51,679 nucleotides of DNA from Gnetum montanum. Lineage: Eukaryota > Streptophyta > Gnetopsida > Gnetales > Gnetaceae. The position numbers and the translations under genes are program-made. The DNA lies in the NCBI GenBank assembly GCA_015680685.1, contig MNCI01001324.1, forward strand, positions 1,701 through 53,379, given 5' to 3'. A model generated the notes under the pieces. The model made no database searches and was not told the DNA's origin. It saw only the letters and a program-made list of their open reading frames with translations. Below, in pieces: positions 30,837 to 42,650 of the stretch; the first letter of the stretch is position 1; each line of letters starts with the position of its first letter.

Positions 30837-31652
30837 TGATGAGTGACAAGATACCCCTATGCCCAACCATATGAATCACAAGTGTTCATGAATGATTTGG
30901 TTGGATTTGATGGATGAAACTAGTTGTGGCATCTAGATCGCTATGCCTTGATCACAGTTTGTTGTCTTCCCACTTAGACTAGTGGTAGCTTTGTCATGTA
31001 TGATTTAGTCCAAAGTAAGGCATATGATGTCGTCTAATTCTATGCTACTCCTAATGATGATAAAGAGATAAATTAACTAAGATAATGAACAATGGGAAAT
31101 AACATCTAAACTAGCCTAGCTAGCCTAACACAAGCACCTATTGCACTTTCTTGAACACATCCTGAACACATATAGCACTGCTTAGCTACCAAATGTTAAG
31201 TGTTGCTAGGTTACCAAACACTGTATGTATGCTTGAAGTGGTCATGCTTGTGTTCATAAACAATTCAAAATTAATTTCCTAATTTAAATACATTAAAGTG
31301 CATTAAAGGAAACATTAATCTATTTTCAATGTTGCAAGGATTATAAAAAAAAGGTCATTTTTATTCCCATCACACTATTGTGCTCAGGTACATTAGTGTT
31401 TCAACAAAGAACCATAAACACTTAGACTCCTTCTATAGGCACTCAAAAAATATTCTAACTTTGAGGAAACTAAACTGCAAGAGCTTCGCTACTCTAGTTG
31501 AAAACTAACATGAAAAACTAACTCAAAGCTAGAGCCTAGGAACTATATTTATAGGCCAGTGTATATACCCTAACATCGCATCCAAACCCTGACATCATGT
31601 AGCCAATGTCGTAGCTCCAACATCAGAGTAGAGGAATAATAGAAATTCATCA
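30837..31652 (-). mobile_element. 5' LTR of family G copy 2
   Basis: On the minus strand it starts TGATGAATTTC (from 31652) and ends ..GTCACTCATCA (at 30837), 816 bp, with the family's TGATG/CATCA ends. The end region GGTTGGGCATAGGGGTATC matches the ends of the other LTRs. A TATA box is at 31546-31553. The GATATCGC-type palindromes are largely gone in this more diverged copy. To the right it abuts the 700-bp host repeat. Confidence 0.8.
31546..31553 (-). promoter_or_regulatory. TATA box of family G copy 2 LTR
   Basis: TATAAATA on the minus strand, in the context GGCCTATAAATATAGTTCC, about 100 bp into the LTR as in the other copies. Confidence 0.5.
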
Positions 31653-32725
31653 ACCAACGATGAAGAGGATTCAAACAAAAAACATGAAGCAAACTAAAGC
31701 TACCAAATCTTACAATGTCATTATAAATATGATGCATAAATTTTTTTTGGTAACATAGAATTTTTATATTTGTGTTAGTATTAGTTAACTCTCATATGTG
31801 TTAATGGACTTGCATAGATGAAGTTTATTGAAGAGTATTAGTAGAAAAGATCAACTACATTATACATTAGTTTTGAATATTAGTCTTAGGCATGAATAGT
31901 GATGTTATGCATTAGTTTTTGATGTTAGTCTTAGACATTCGTTTAGGTTAGGTAGAAAAATAATATTACATTAGTTTGAGATATGAGTTCTAGTGTGAGT
32001 TTGGATTACATAGGGAAGTAACATTATACATCTATTTTAAATGTACTTTATACATATCAATTTGGGCTATGTAAGAAAATGACATTACATTAATTTTGAA
32101 TGTCAATCATAAACATTATACATTAGTTTTGAATGTTAGTCGTAAATAATAATACTATGTAATGTTGTGATATGTATCCCAAGAATTCATATGCAAAACA
32201 TATTCAATGCATCCCAATTCTAGTTTACATAAAACATACCCCTTATCGATACAAGTTTTTTGAGTGATCTTGCAAATCTTTTCGTTGTACCAAAGATGGA
32301 TTTTGTGAGGGTTTAACATTTGTATAGGAATATTTGTTAGGGTTTAGAACTAGGAATGAAGAGGGTTGAATTAGAAAACACAAAGTAGACTACAATTACC
32401 AAATCTTACAATGTCATTGTAAATATGGTATATAGAATAGTTAGTAACATTGAATTTTTGTGTTCGTGTTAGTATTAATTAAGCATCATATGTGTTAATG
32501 GACTTTCATAGACTAAGTTTATCATAGAGTATTAATAGAAAAGATCAACTATTTCATGCATTAGTTATAAATGTCAGTCTTAGGCATGAATATTGATGTT
32601 ATATGTTAGTTTTGGATGTTAGTCTTAGACATTAGTTTGGGTTATGTAGAAAAATGATGTTACATTAGTTTGAGATGTGAGCTTTAGTGTCACTTTGGAT
32701 TACACATAGAAGTAACTTTATACAT
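31653..32725. repeat. Host tandem repeat, block B
   Basis: It continues the 700-bp array of block A. Unit starts are visible at about 31808 (TTGCATAGATGAAGTTTATT) and 32504 (CTTTCATAGACTAAGTTTATC). The block ends at 32725 where the chromovirus-like element was inserted (TACAT duplication). It has no coding frame. Confidence 0.85.
32721..32725. other. Left target-site duplication TACAT
   Basis: TACAT before 32726 recurs at 39255-39259 after the element. The host repeat then reads on correctly (..TATACATCTATTTTGAATG). Confidence 0.8.
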
Positions 32726-33624
32726 TAATGTAGGAACACCACTTTTGATGCTAGTATTCTTCCATACATGTATCATTTTGTAGGTTTCAAGAGCTGTAAA
32801 GACATCTTGGAGGTCAAGGAGATGTCTTCCCTATGAATTGAGTTTGCATAGAAGACTTCTTGCAAATAGAAGATATGTCTTCCAAAGAGAAGATGTCTTA
32901 GAAAAGATGTGTCCCCAATAGAGACGATGTCTTAGGGAAGACATATTTTGAGAAAGAATGCATCTCACCTATGAAGGAGTCATCTCCCATAAAAAGTGGA
33001 GATCTCTTCCAAATGTTGGAATTTTGCAAAAGACAATCTAAGGAAGCTAGAAATGATCCATAGGGTTGGGAAACTTTCAGAATTGGTCATTCCAATTCGG
33101 GAAACTATGGAAGAACGCAGGAAAAAGATTGGAAAATAGCAATGGTTCTTCAAGTAGAGGTTAAGAAAGATTTCCAAGGGTTATCTTATATTGTTTTCCT
33201 TATCATGTTGCATGCTTGTAACCATAGAAACTTGAAAGAGGGGATTTCATGAAGTTCATGTGTGAACTTAGGCAAGAGAAGAGAGAGCACATTGAGTGAG
33301 TTCATAGAGGTTGCAGCTTCAAGATTGATTGTGTAGGCATGTATGTTCTAGTCTTGCTTGTAAGCTCAAATCTCAATTTTAGGTAATGGAAGAGATTATC
33401 TATTGGTTATGTCTTGCATTGATAACAACCATTGTGTGGTTGTAGAGCCTCATGCTCTACAACATCCTTTGAATGGTAACAGAGGTTTAAAACCTTATTA
33501 TAATTTTCTCTTTTAAATAGTTGAAGATAGCTAGTTTTCTTATTTTCTAGCAAATAAATTATTTTTCATAGTATCTGGATTTAGTGTTGGAAGGTGATTT
33601 TAATATTGGAATGAACCTACTCTA
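32726..33624 (+). mobile_element. 5' LTR of the chromovirus-like element
   Basis: The LTR begins TAATGTAGGAACACC and ends GAACCTACTCTA. TGTAGG and CCTACT give imperfect inverted ends. The part 32790-32960 is built of a repeated GATGTCTT/AAGACAT motif. The LTR pairs with 38330-39254. Confidence 0.85.
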
Positions 33625-33631
33625 GCATTAT

Positions 33632-33649
33632 TAGTATTTGAGCTTAGTT
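33632..33649 (+). other. Degraded initiator-Met primer binding site
   Basis: TAGTATTTGAGCTTAGTT sits seven bases after the LTR. It resembles the tRNA-iMet complement TGGTATCAGAGCC with several transitions. The position supports the assignment. Confidence 0.5.
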
Positions 33650-33735
33650 GGAATTGTACTTGTTTCAAGAAATTTTGTCCATTTCAGATGGTGCCTTATT
33701 AAAAATAGGTTAAGGCTTTGAATAGAGACATGAAG

Positions 33736-34860
33736 AGCATGAAGTTTGCCTTCTAGATGATGGTTTCTTGATTAGATGAAATCATCATAAAGGTAGATAG
33801 AAATGTTGGTCCTAGTCATATCTAGACATGTAAAGGTGATGAGCATGCATGTTTAGAAGAAGAAGTATCCCAACTAGGTGGGGATGGAGTGGACAATGAG
33901 GAAGAACAATTTAGCTATGGAAGTGTAGAAACCCATCAACAAAGGATTCTAATATGAGGAAATCTTATTCCTCAGATGAAAATTCTGAGGGCTCCAATGA
34001 TGGTAACTACTTCTTCTCCAAGTAATCTTAATAAGGAAGACAAAGTAAGACTTGCTAGAGCATTTAGAAATGTTGCTATACATTCGTATGTGAAGTTGAA
34101 GACTTTCAATGGTGTAGATGGCACTAATGCTTTTTCAAGTTGGTTGAAGGTACTCGAGAAGCACTTTGAGTTGGAAGAGATACCAAATAACTTGAGTGTA
34201 CCTATTTCTAAATTCAAATTAGAAGGTATGAGTTCTACTTGGTAAGAAAAGGAGTCCCAAGGTTATGGAAGACAAAATGATCAATGCATCAGAGATTAGC
34301 CTCTAGTGAAATACAAGTTAAAAATAAAATTTTAATAGTCTCACTAGAGACAAGAGACCATTATGAAGTTAAAATTCCTAAGGCAATGTGACACATATGT
34401 CAAAGAATTTTACATTAATTTTGTAATCTATTCCATCAAGATAAAGTAAATTGGAAGGAATATAAATAGATTTCAATCTTTTTAGGAGGTCTCAGAATGG
34501 AGTATCAATAAGACTTATCTTTTCATAAGCCATAAAAACTTGATGAGGCTTACGATTTGGCACTCAAGGTTCAAAAAATATCAAGTGGATTTTGAAACAA
34601 GAGCAAAGAAATTTCCAAAGGAAAGGAGAAGAGACCTAAATATAAGGAGGGATCCAAGTCCAAATATGAAGACAAGGATGGTATCCATAATAAGAAGATT
34701 GAAAGAGGTAATAAGAAGGAAAAAGCCAAGAATGACTAGGGCAAGGAATGCAAGGGTTAAGGTAGCAACTCATCAAAAATCCAATGCTTCAAGTGCAAGA
34801 ATGGGGATACAGGAAATGGGAATGTCCACTTTACAAGGTAGCTAAAGGAAAAGATGTTTA
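33736..34860 (+). pseudogene. Chromovirus-like gag
   Basis: A clean frame at 33976-34245 reads VRLARAFRNVAIHSYVKLK and FSSWLKVLEKHFELEEIP, a gypsy gag core. After a gap with shifts, a lysine/arginine-rich stretch (34540-34760) leads to a zinc knuckle at 34785-34825: CFKCK, a one-base shift, then WGYRKWEC. The usual histidine is Tyr here, which fits CAT to TAT. The start codon cannot be set with confidence. Confidence 0.75.
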
Positions 34861-34939
34861 AACCATGGAGGTGGAAGAGACATCAAGCTAAGGTCTTTAG
34901 ATAGGTAATCCTAATGCTTCAAAAATTGATGAAGTTGTT

Positions 34940-35480
34940 GAATGAAATTCTTGTGCATTCATGGGAAATGTAACTAAAGGAGATCATTCTAATAGAGAAT
35001 AGTTATTTCAGATTGGGCCTTGATGTTTGCTTAATGGGGAATAGATTCATATTTTGATTGATAAGTAATCCCAAGAAAACATTATTTCTTCTAGGGAAAT
35101 TGCTAGATTTGGTTTGGTAACTAATCATAATCCTAGACTCTATAGATTTTTCCCAAGAGGTGAGGAAAAAATATAGTTTAACATTTAAAATTGGAGGTTT
35201 TCATGAAGTTTTGAAGTGTGATGTACTTATAATATATTGTGTTGATGTAATTATTAGTAGAAATTTGAATTTTAACAAAAGTACTTAGTTTGATGGAGTA
35301 AGAAATGTATGAAATGTAGCTAGATTTGATGGAATCCATGAGTTGATTCCCATAATAATTGAACAAGTGAGGCAACAAAGCTCATTGAATTCTTCCTTAG
35401 TCCTTCTAGGAGAGAGAAAATATATTAAGAAACATAATGAAATAGGTTTTTGTTTTATTGTTTTGCTACTAACTATAATG
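34940..35480 (+). pseudogene. Chromovirus-like protease remnant
   Basis: The phrase ILIDK-stop-SQENIISSREIARFGL (Asp at 35060-35062) takes the place of a LIDSGSQ-type active site. The serine and glycine codons have become AAG and a stop, so the protease is lost. Several stops follow. The nearby minus-strand frames at 35178-35488 are by-products. Confidence 0.55.
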
Positions 35481-35529
35481 ATGTACATGTTGAACTTCCA
35501 ATAGGAGTGCTAGGCTTGAAGGAGAATTT

Positions 35530-36480
35530 TCCAAGGTGTTCAAGGGGGAATTGGATTGATTGCCATCATTGAGAAGTGTATAGCATCAGATTGATTTTAT
35601 TCCTAGTGCCACCATTCCAAATGAGAGGGCTTGTTGGATGGCATCAAATCAATGAACTAAATTGTGAAGGCAAGTAGAGGAGTTTCTTACAAATGGTTTC
35701 ATGAGGGAATCCATTTCACCTTGTGTAGTTCCATTAGAGTTAGCGCCAAAGAAGGACAATGATGAATGAAGGATGTGCATTGATTCTAGGGTAGTGAACA
35801 GGATAACAATGAGGTATAGGTTTCCTATTCCAAGGATGGATGATATCCTTGATATCCTTACTAATGTTGAAATTTTTAGAAATTGATTTAAGGAGTGGTT
35901 ACCATCATATCAAAATCAAACATAGTAATGAATGGAAGATAGATTTCAAGACACTAGATGTATTTTTTGAGTGGTTGGTGATGCCATTTGGGCTCACAAA
36001 TGCACCTACTACATTCATGAGTTTGATGCATGATGTATTGAAGGACTTGGATGGTAAGCATTGTATTGTGTTTTTTGATGATATTTTGGTATATAGCTCT
36101 AATGAGGAAGAGCACTTGGATCATTTGAGAATGGTGTGTCTTAAGTTGGAGGAGGCACATTTGGTGATCAATGGGAAAAATGTCATTTCTCTAAGAGGTA
36201 AATAACATATTTGGGATATGTGGTTTCTAAAAACTAGATTCAAATGGAAGCTACCAAGGTAAAGGCTATTAGGGATTGGCCAACTCCTAAGAATGTTGAG
36301 GAGGTAAGATCATTCTTTGGTTTAGCAGGTTTCTATAAATGATTCATAAAAAATTTTAGTGGTATTTTGTAACCAATGTTTGCCTTGCTAAAGAAAAATA
36401 AAGATTTTAGGTGGAATAATGAAACCCAAGGAAGCTTTAACTTGTTGAAAACAAAATTACCAATGAATTGATGCTTGTAA
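35530..36480 (+). pseudogene. Chromovirus-like reverse transcriptase
   Basis: Readable order: LPSLRSV..HQIDFIPSA, then [77 protein letters not shown] and the catalytic VFFDDILVYSSN (FFDD at 36071-36082, the F variant of YxDD common in gypsy elements), then AGFYK and ALLKKNKDFRW in other frames. The longest clean part is 35840-36205. A small shift occurs near 35880. The key RT residues are present. Confidence 0.9.
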
Positions 36481-36506
36481 TTCAAGATTTTCAAAAGCTT
36501 TTTTAG

Positions 36507-36900
36507 GTGGAGGTGGATGCAACTGGACTTGCCATTGATGGGGTACTTTCACAAAAATGTAGGCTTGTTGCTTTCTTTTCAGAAAAATTAAATGATTCAA
36601 GGAAAAACTATAGCATATATGAAAAGGAGTTATATGCTATTCTTCAAGAAATCAAGCATTTTAGGAATTATTTGTTACCTAAGGAGTTCACTTTAATGAA
36701 AGTTCACAAAACATTTTAATTTCTAAGCTCACAGAAGAAGTTGAGTGCAAAGCACATGAAATGGGTTGCACAATTGCAAGAGTTTAATTTTGTGTTGAGG
36801 CACAAAAGTAAAAAGACAATGTGGTAGTTGTTGCATTATACAAGGTTCATGTGTTGAATTTCAATGTACCTCATGTGAAAGGTATGGATGATTTTTCTGA
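36507..36900 (+). pseudogene. Chromovirus-like RNase H
   Basis: VEVDATGLAIDGVLSQKCR carries the first aspartate, and KNYSIYEKELYAILQEIKHF carries the conserved glutamate. The DH motif further on is altered (KVHKTF), so activity is doubtful. The frame ends at a stop at 36717-36719, and a diverged tail (KHMKWVAQLQEFNFVLRHKS) follows in another frame. Confidence 0.85.
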
Positions 36901-37069
36901 ATTGTATAAACATGATGTAATTTTTGGGCAGGTTTGGAGGAGCCTCAAAGAAACATTATTAAGTAGGATAGACTAGTGGACGGACTATCATATTCAAGAT
37001 GAAATATTATTTAAAAATGAAAAGGTATGTATTTTAAATCATGATTTTAGAAATTTTTTTTTTTTTTGA

Positions 37070-38157
37070 AAATCATTATAGCGGCATAGCAGGTCACATG
37101 GGTAGGGATAAAACATTGTAACTATTTTTGACCTAGTATGGCAATTAAAGTCTCAAAATTTATGGAGTGTTTTACTTGTTAGAAGTTCAAAGGAAGTAAA
37201 GGAATGGATGGACATTATATGCTTTTGCCAATTACCAAAGGTCCATGGGAAAGTGTCAATGAATTTTGTGAGTGGTATTCCAAAAATCAAAAGTGGGAAT
37301 GATGCAATTTTTATTATTATGGATAGGTTCTTCAAGATGGCATACTTCATTCCATGTAAGAAGGAGAGTGATGCTTCTCATGTTGTAAATTTTTTTTCCA
37401 GTATGTTGTGAATTTACATAGAATTCCTTTGAATATTATTAGTGATAGAGACTCCAAATTCACAAGTCACTTTTGGAGGTCCCTTTGAAAAAATTTATAG
37501 ACAAAGTTGAATTTTTCTAATGCATATCATCCACAATATGATGGCCAAATGGAGGTAGTAAATAATCCTTGCTGAACATGTTAAGATATTTATGTGATGG
37601 ACAGCCAAGTAGGTGGAAAAACTTGTTGTGTCATGCTAAGTTTTCATACAATAATGCTTTTCATGTTGCTATTGGGAAAAGCCCATTTGAGGTGAACTAT
37701 GGGTTTTATCTAAAGATGACGAACATCTTCAAGAGAATTGATGGTGAAGCTCAACTTAGTGCTTATTTTGTACAAGAGATGAGAGATCTTCATATACAAG
37801 TAGAATATTAAAGAGAGAATTCTCAAAAGGAATGAAGACAAATACAAGCCAAATTTTGTTGTTGATGACTTGGTTTGAGTGTACTTGAAGAAGAAACAGT
37901 TAAGAGGTGTTAACTTCTCCAAGTTGAAAGCCAACATGATGGGGCCTTTCAAAATTAAGGCTAAGATTAATCATAATGCTTTTAAGATGGATTTACCAAA
38001 TGATGTTGGTATGTATTTTGTGTTTAATATTTCAAATCTTATGCACTATCATGGACTAGTTGATGATAATATCATACAGGGTAGCATCAATGAGTTGAAA
38101 GAGGCTATTGAGCTATTCAAGCCTTTAATGGAGAAGAAGGAAATCATACTTAAGTAG
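37070..38157 (+). pseudogene. Chromovirus-like integrase
   Basis: The zinc-binding end reads GIAGHMGRDKT and ECFTCQKFKG (around 37085-37195, with stops). In the core, GKVSMNFVSGIPKIKSGNDA has Asn where the first catalytic Asp is expected (GAT to AAT). The second Asp is kept in [13 protein letters not shown] (near 37443) and the Glu in DGQMEVVN (near 37553). RWKNLLCHAKFSYNNAFHV and GKSPFEVNYG follow, and after further shifts the C-terminal FNISNLMHYHG block at 37879-38157. No chromodomain is readable after it. The loss of the first Asp adds to the frameshifts in making it inactive. Confidence 0.9.
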
Positions 38158-38313
38158 AGGAAAGCTTCTAGCACTTGAGGAGTCAAAAGGCATGGATATC
38201 TAATTCATTGCAAGTATTAATCCATGGATGATGTTGTATGAGTTCATGAGACCTAACTTCATGAGTGGGGATCACTTCAATCCTTGCTTCCTTGTTCATA
38301 TGAGTTCACTTTT

Positions 38314-38328
38314 GAAAGGGTGAGAGAG
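38314..38328 (+). other. Polypurine tract of the chromovirus-like element
   Basis: GAAAGGGTGAGAGAG lies two bases before the 3' LTR, the expected place for the plus-strand primer. Confidence 0.65.
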
Positions 38329-38329
38329 T

Positions 38330-39254
38330 TAGTAGAGGAACATCTCTTTTGATCCCATTGTTCTTCCCCACGTGTGTATTTCTACAAATTTTTGGCTTTG
38401 TAAATACATCTTGATGGTCAAGGAGATGTCTTGCCTAAGAGTTGATTCTACACAAAAGATGTCTGGCAAATAGATGAGATGTTTCCACAAAGAGGAGACA
38501 TCTCAGGGAATATGTCTCTCAATAGATAAGAGATCTCAGGAAAGATATCTAATGATAGAGGAGACCTCTCACACATGGAGAAGACATCTCCTTGAAATAG
38601 TATACATCTCTTCCAAATGTTGTAATTTTGTAGAAAATGATATGAGGAGGCCATAGGCAACATGTATAGTTGAGAAACTTCTAGAATTGACCATTCCAAT
38701 TCAGGAAACAATGGAAGAAGGTAAGAAAATATGGAAAATAGCATAGGATCTTCAAGTGGAGCTTGAGGAAGGTTTCCTAGGGTTATCTTATCTTGTTTTT
38801 CTTAAAATATTTGTGGTGTTGCATGCTTGTAATTCTAGAGAGTTGAAAGAAGAGATTTCATGAAGTTCATGTATGAACTTGAGCAAGAGAAGGGAGAGAA
38901 CATTGAACAAGTGCATAGAGGTTATAGTTCCAAGGTCAATTCCATAGGCTTATATGTTCTAGTCTTGCTTGTAAGTTGAGATCTTAGTTCTGGGTTATGG
39001 AAGAGATTCTGTATCAATCATGTCTTATCATAAGAACAACCATTGTGTGGTTGCAGAGTCTCCTGCTCTGCAGCATCATTTGAATGATTAGAGAGGTTTG
39101 GATGTTTTGTGGATTTTGGAACCCTATTGTAATCTTCTCTTTTGAATAATTGAAGATAGCTAGTTTTCTTGTTTTCTAGCAAATATATTGTCTTTTCATA
39201 ATATCTTGATTTAGTGTTGGAAGGTGATTTTAATATGAGAGTAAACCTACTCCA
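38330..39254 (+). mobile_element. 3' LTR of the chromovirus-like element
   Basis: The LTR begins TAGTAGAGGAACATC and ends AAACCTACTCCA. It is similar along its length to 32726-33624, including the GATGTCTT-rich part at 38420-38600 and the shared ending AGTGTTGGAAGGTGATTTTAA. It is followed by TACAT. Confidence 0.85.
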
Positions 39255-39366
39255 TACATCTATTTTGAATGTTAGTCATAGATATTAATTTAGGTTATGC
39301 AAGAAAATGAAATTACATTAGATTTGAATGTTTGTTATAAATAACATTATACATTAATTTTAAATG
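39255..39366. repeat. Host tandem repeat between two insertions (with TACAT duplication at 39255-39259)
   Basis: About 110 bp of the 700-bp repeat (ATCTATTTTGAATGTTAGTC..) separate the chromovirus-like element from family G copy 3. It continues the unit interrupted at 32725. Confidence 0.85.
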
Positions 39367-39371
39367 TCAAT
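39367..39371. other. Left target-site duplication TCAAT
   Basis: TCAAT before the LTR at 39372 recurs at 46141-46145. Removing the element restores ..AAATGTCAATCATAAATAATAACCC, which is a phrase of the host repeat. Confidence 0.85.
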
Positions 39372-39901
39372 TCATGGGACGCGATATTGCATGGGCCGCG
39401 ATATCGCGGTCCACTGCCAAATCTATAAATAAGAGGATGCTCTCCCTTGTTTCTCATTCTACGCCTAGACCTTAGCAAAACTCTGGTAGTTTGATCCCTC
39501 TAGAAATAGAATATTTTCCATGTGCCCACAATAGGAGCTCCAAAGTGAATGAATCTTTATTCGAGCAAATATTATACCTGAACACATGTTTGTGTACAGA
39601 AATAAAGATGAACTTCTTGGATAAACCTTGCNCATTAGTTAGTTAAAGTTAGTAATTAGTCTCTTCACCCTTCACCTTATCAGCATATGAGATAAAACCG
39701 AAAAGACATAAAAATCATATACCTCGGACTTACTTAACCATACAACCGTGACAAATACAAGTAAGTCTAGGAAGAAAATGAATAATTAACCTTAAGTGTT
39801 CCATAAGGCGTGTAGGCACTTAGTCTACAAAGTTCGACTAGATCGTGCGTGCTATGCTCGTATTCGTATGGTTGAGTGTAGGGGTATCTCACCACTTATC
39901 A
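39372..39901 (+). mobile_element. 5' LTR of family G copy 3 (gapped)
   Basis: It begins TCATGGGACGCG (TG to TC at the end) and ends CCACTTATCA. Compared with the 3' LTR it lacks about 50 bp in the GATATCGC cluster and about 250 bp at the single N (39632), where ..ACCTTGC jumps to TTAGTTAGTTAAAG. The TATA box is at 39424-39431. The N suggests an unresolved or collapsed stretch and not a biological deletion. Confidence 0.85.
39632..39632. other. Undetermined base inside the 5' LTR (probable gap)
   Basis: A single N where about 250 bp present in the 3' LTR (about 45627-45880) are missing. It is probably a collapsed or joined gap. Confidence 0.7.
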
Positions 39902-39902
39902 T

Positions 39903-39920
39903 TGGCACTGTTGCTGGGGA
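39903..39920 (+). other. Primer binding site (tRNA-Asp type)
   Basis: TGGCACTGTTGCTGGGGA one base after the LTR matches the complement of plant tRNA-Asp, TGGCGCCGTTGCCGGGGA, at 15 of 18 positions. The three differences are transitions. Confidence 0.8.
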
Positions 39921-40044
39921 CTAAGTGTTTGTGCACTAAGTAGAACATAGGAAGTTACTCACATTGTTGAGAGCTTAAACGAACCTTAGGGTTAATTAAA
40001 TGAAAAATTATATAACAATTAATCAGCACACCAAATAAGACACA

Positions 40045-42650
40045 ATGTCTTCTTCTTCTTCTCATAAGAGCATTACACCATCTAGGGATCATACAAGAAA
40101 TAGTTGGCAATCTAAAACACATAACCAAAATCAGCCAGTTCCTCAACAATATAGGGTGGTATATACTCATCCCGATGAGTACATACCCAATTTTACTTTT
40201 ATCCTCCATCAGGATGAACAGATGCGCTAGAGAGACTTGCAAGATGACATAGTGTTACCTCCAGATCGTGCAGTCCCCAACATGCTCCTCCGTGCTCTGG
40301 AACATATAGGCATGACACAACTCTATGCTAAATATGTTATAGGCTATTTTGACACAAGGTATTATCATCCCATAGAAGCACAATGTCTAAGGGAGTCAAG
40401 GCAGGAAAGCCACCATACATTGTTGAAGGGCAAAGGGGTCCCACACGTCCTAAGTGAAATTGGAAATGGTGAACCACTTATAACGGGCTCTTCATCAAAT
40501 GATGTTCCCCCTCCTAACGATAGTGAGGAGGTGGGGTATCAGAACCTACGCTCCACGATACACAACCCTGGTTTTGATCCCCGTGAATGCCAACTGTTCA
40601 CCTAAGGAACAAAAACATATGACAAGGATGGGCACTCAGATCGTCATCATGATCAGGGCTAAAGCCATCGAAGAGAAGGTGAGAAACATCATCATGGTGA
40701 TGGTTCTCCTTCATCTTCCCATTCATCACATCATTCACCCTCTCCTTCCACCTCTATGCACAGTCATAGAGAGTATAACGGTGAGGATAGAGGTAGACAA
40801 AATGAGAGACCTCGACGAGAAAGTTGAGAGAGAGGACAAGGGCATGAAAGAAGGGAAAGTAGGGGACAATGTAGACATCATAGACATCATGAAAGAGATG
40901 ATCATGATGAACCCCTACTTGCCACCCGAAGCATGCTAGATATAACGGAGGCAGTGAGAATACCAACAAGGCATCAAAAAGATAGTCAGATCAAGAGATT
41001 GGATATGAATAACATCCCACGATTTGAAGGGGGATACAACCCTGATCCACAAAATCATTTACAGGCATTCCACGATGCCTGTGCCTTGCAAAACATAGAA
41101 CATGAGTGACAGAAACTAAAGTTGTTTCCTAGGACACTCATAAAGGAAGCAAAGATTTGGTATCGGTCCTTAGAACCGGAAATCATTATGAGATGGAGTA
41201 CGATGTTAGAATTGTTTAACGATAAATATCAAACGTACTCCAGAGTGTCTAATTTGCGTAAGCAGACCCAAGGATGGAACCAAGGTACTCATGAACCCTT
41301 AGATGCTACCATGGGCCACTACTATGCATTGTTACATTGTTGCCCGAGCCATGGTTACGCACAATGGGATCAACTACGCCACGTCGTAGATGGGCTAAGG
41401 TATGAAACTAGGAGAACCGTTGGGAATTATGCCCAAGGGAGATTATCTAAACTTAGATCCAATGAAATTCATCGCTCATTGGAACAAGTAGCTAAAGAAT
41501 AAGGGGAGCTACAAAAAAGAGAGAGTGCGGAAGAATATAATCGTGATCCTTCCCTCCAAAATAAGGGAGTGAGATTTTGCGATGAAGAGGATGAGTCACC
41601 ACTCAAAGAGTTGGTGAACAGAAAAACCTTGCCGCTTTAGAAACTAACAACGGAAGTGGCGGCTAAGGTAGATCAAATACAGGACTCCTTGGATAGTAGA
41701 TTTGAACTTGTCCTAAAAATCATAGAGGATTCTAAGGAGGAACGAAGTAGTGACAAAGATAAGAAAAAGCAGAGAGATTTAAGCCCTGCACATGACAAGG
41801 GTAAGGGAAAAATAACTATCTCCAATGAGGTTGTGGATTTGAACATAGACAATGATGGTGGATGTGAGATCTTCCAATATGACCATCCCAAGGAATGTTG
41901 TCCAATCATCTGACATCTACAAGAGTCTGGGGTGTATGCACTTAACTTGAGACTCAACAGACGGTAGACAGCCCAAAGGTTACCTTATCCCCAAGGTAAC
42001 CCAAGACAGTTCCACTAACTGTTGACGTACTATCCAAGTGGAACTCCACCACAACCCATCAGAAAACATCAGTAGTGGCAATACCCACAATCATGGGGGA
42101 TGCCACCGCTGAAACAACAGTACCCTTACCAGCAACCAAACCCATATGAATACTACGTGCAGCAGCTGATTTCTCTAAGTGACTCCATGGATCACACAAC
42201 TCCCCAACATTACTACCAAGTTCAAGAGTACTTTATAAGGACTCCTTCTCCTTCGGGAGATGCTCCACATCCATACCATCCTCCTAATCCATCCGCCTCT
42301 CTTCCACCGGTAGTTCCCATACCACCCGCTCCAACAATGCAAGGGGAACTCCCCACTCAACTGCAACAACGTAAAGCTATGAGAGCTGTAACCATTCAAC
42401 CCACTGCTGGTTCTAACAACTGCAAAAAGAGAAGACCTTTCTTTAGAACCAAAATCCCAAACAAGCTCTCACAACCACAAGCAGTTGAGTCTAAGTACAC
42501 TCCTCCAACATATAAGGCTTCGGAGCTCTCTTCAAACCAATACTAGAGCTCAACGCATACGATTATGTTAACACATACCGTAACTGACTGGATCAATGTA
42601 GGCCACCTTCATAGGAAAATATCTAACCCTAGAAGTCCCTTAATCTACCT
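40045..42650 (+). pseudogene. Family G copy 3 gag
   Basis: It starts at ATG 40045 (MSSSSSHKSITPSRDHTRN), 125 bp after the PBS. The same frame stays open through protease, broken only by stops at 40228, 40603, 40660, about 40822, 41107, 41500, 41638, 41911 and a few more. Every one fits C-to-T (CAG/CAA/CGA to TAG/TAA/TGA). Domains: an N-terminal part with a His/Ser/Arg-rich linker (about 40620-40920), the gag core at 41010-41500 (IPRFEGGYNPDPQNHLQAF, LIKEAKIWYRSLEPEII, EPLDATMGHYYALL, VVDGLRYETRRTVGNYAQGR), a charged coiled-coil-like part at 41656-41890, and a Pro/Gln/Tyr-rich tail at 42100-42540. No zinc knuckle is obvious. Confidence 0.88.

Larger units (their letters stand above)
32726..39254 (+). 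mobile_element. Complete chromovirus-like Ty3/gypsy element
   Basis: About 6.53 kb: 5' LTR 32726-33624, PBS at about 33632, gag, protease, RT, RNase H, integrase, polypurine tract, 3' LTR 38330-39254, flanked by TACAT. The order and the RNase H and integrase wording (VAFFSEKLNDSRKNYS, FNISNLMHYHG) are those of plant chromovirus-type gypsy elements, although no chromodomain can be read at the C-terminus. Frames shift several times, so the copy is dead. Confidence 0.9.

Noticed and set aside
40499-40939. Plus-strand frame of 146 codons at 40499-40939
   Set aside because: It is the second frame over the His/Ser/Arg-rich part of family G gag. The true frame is the one of 40045.
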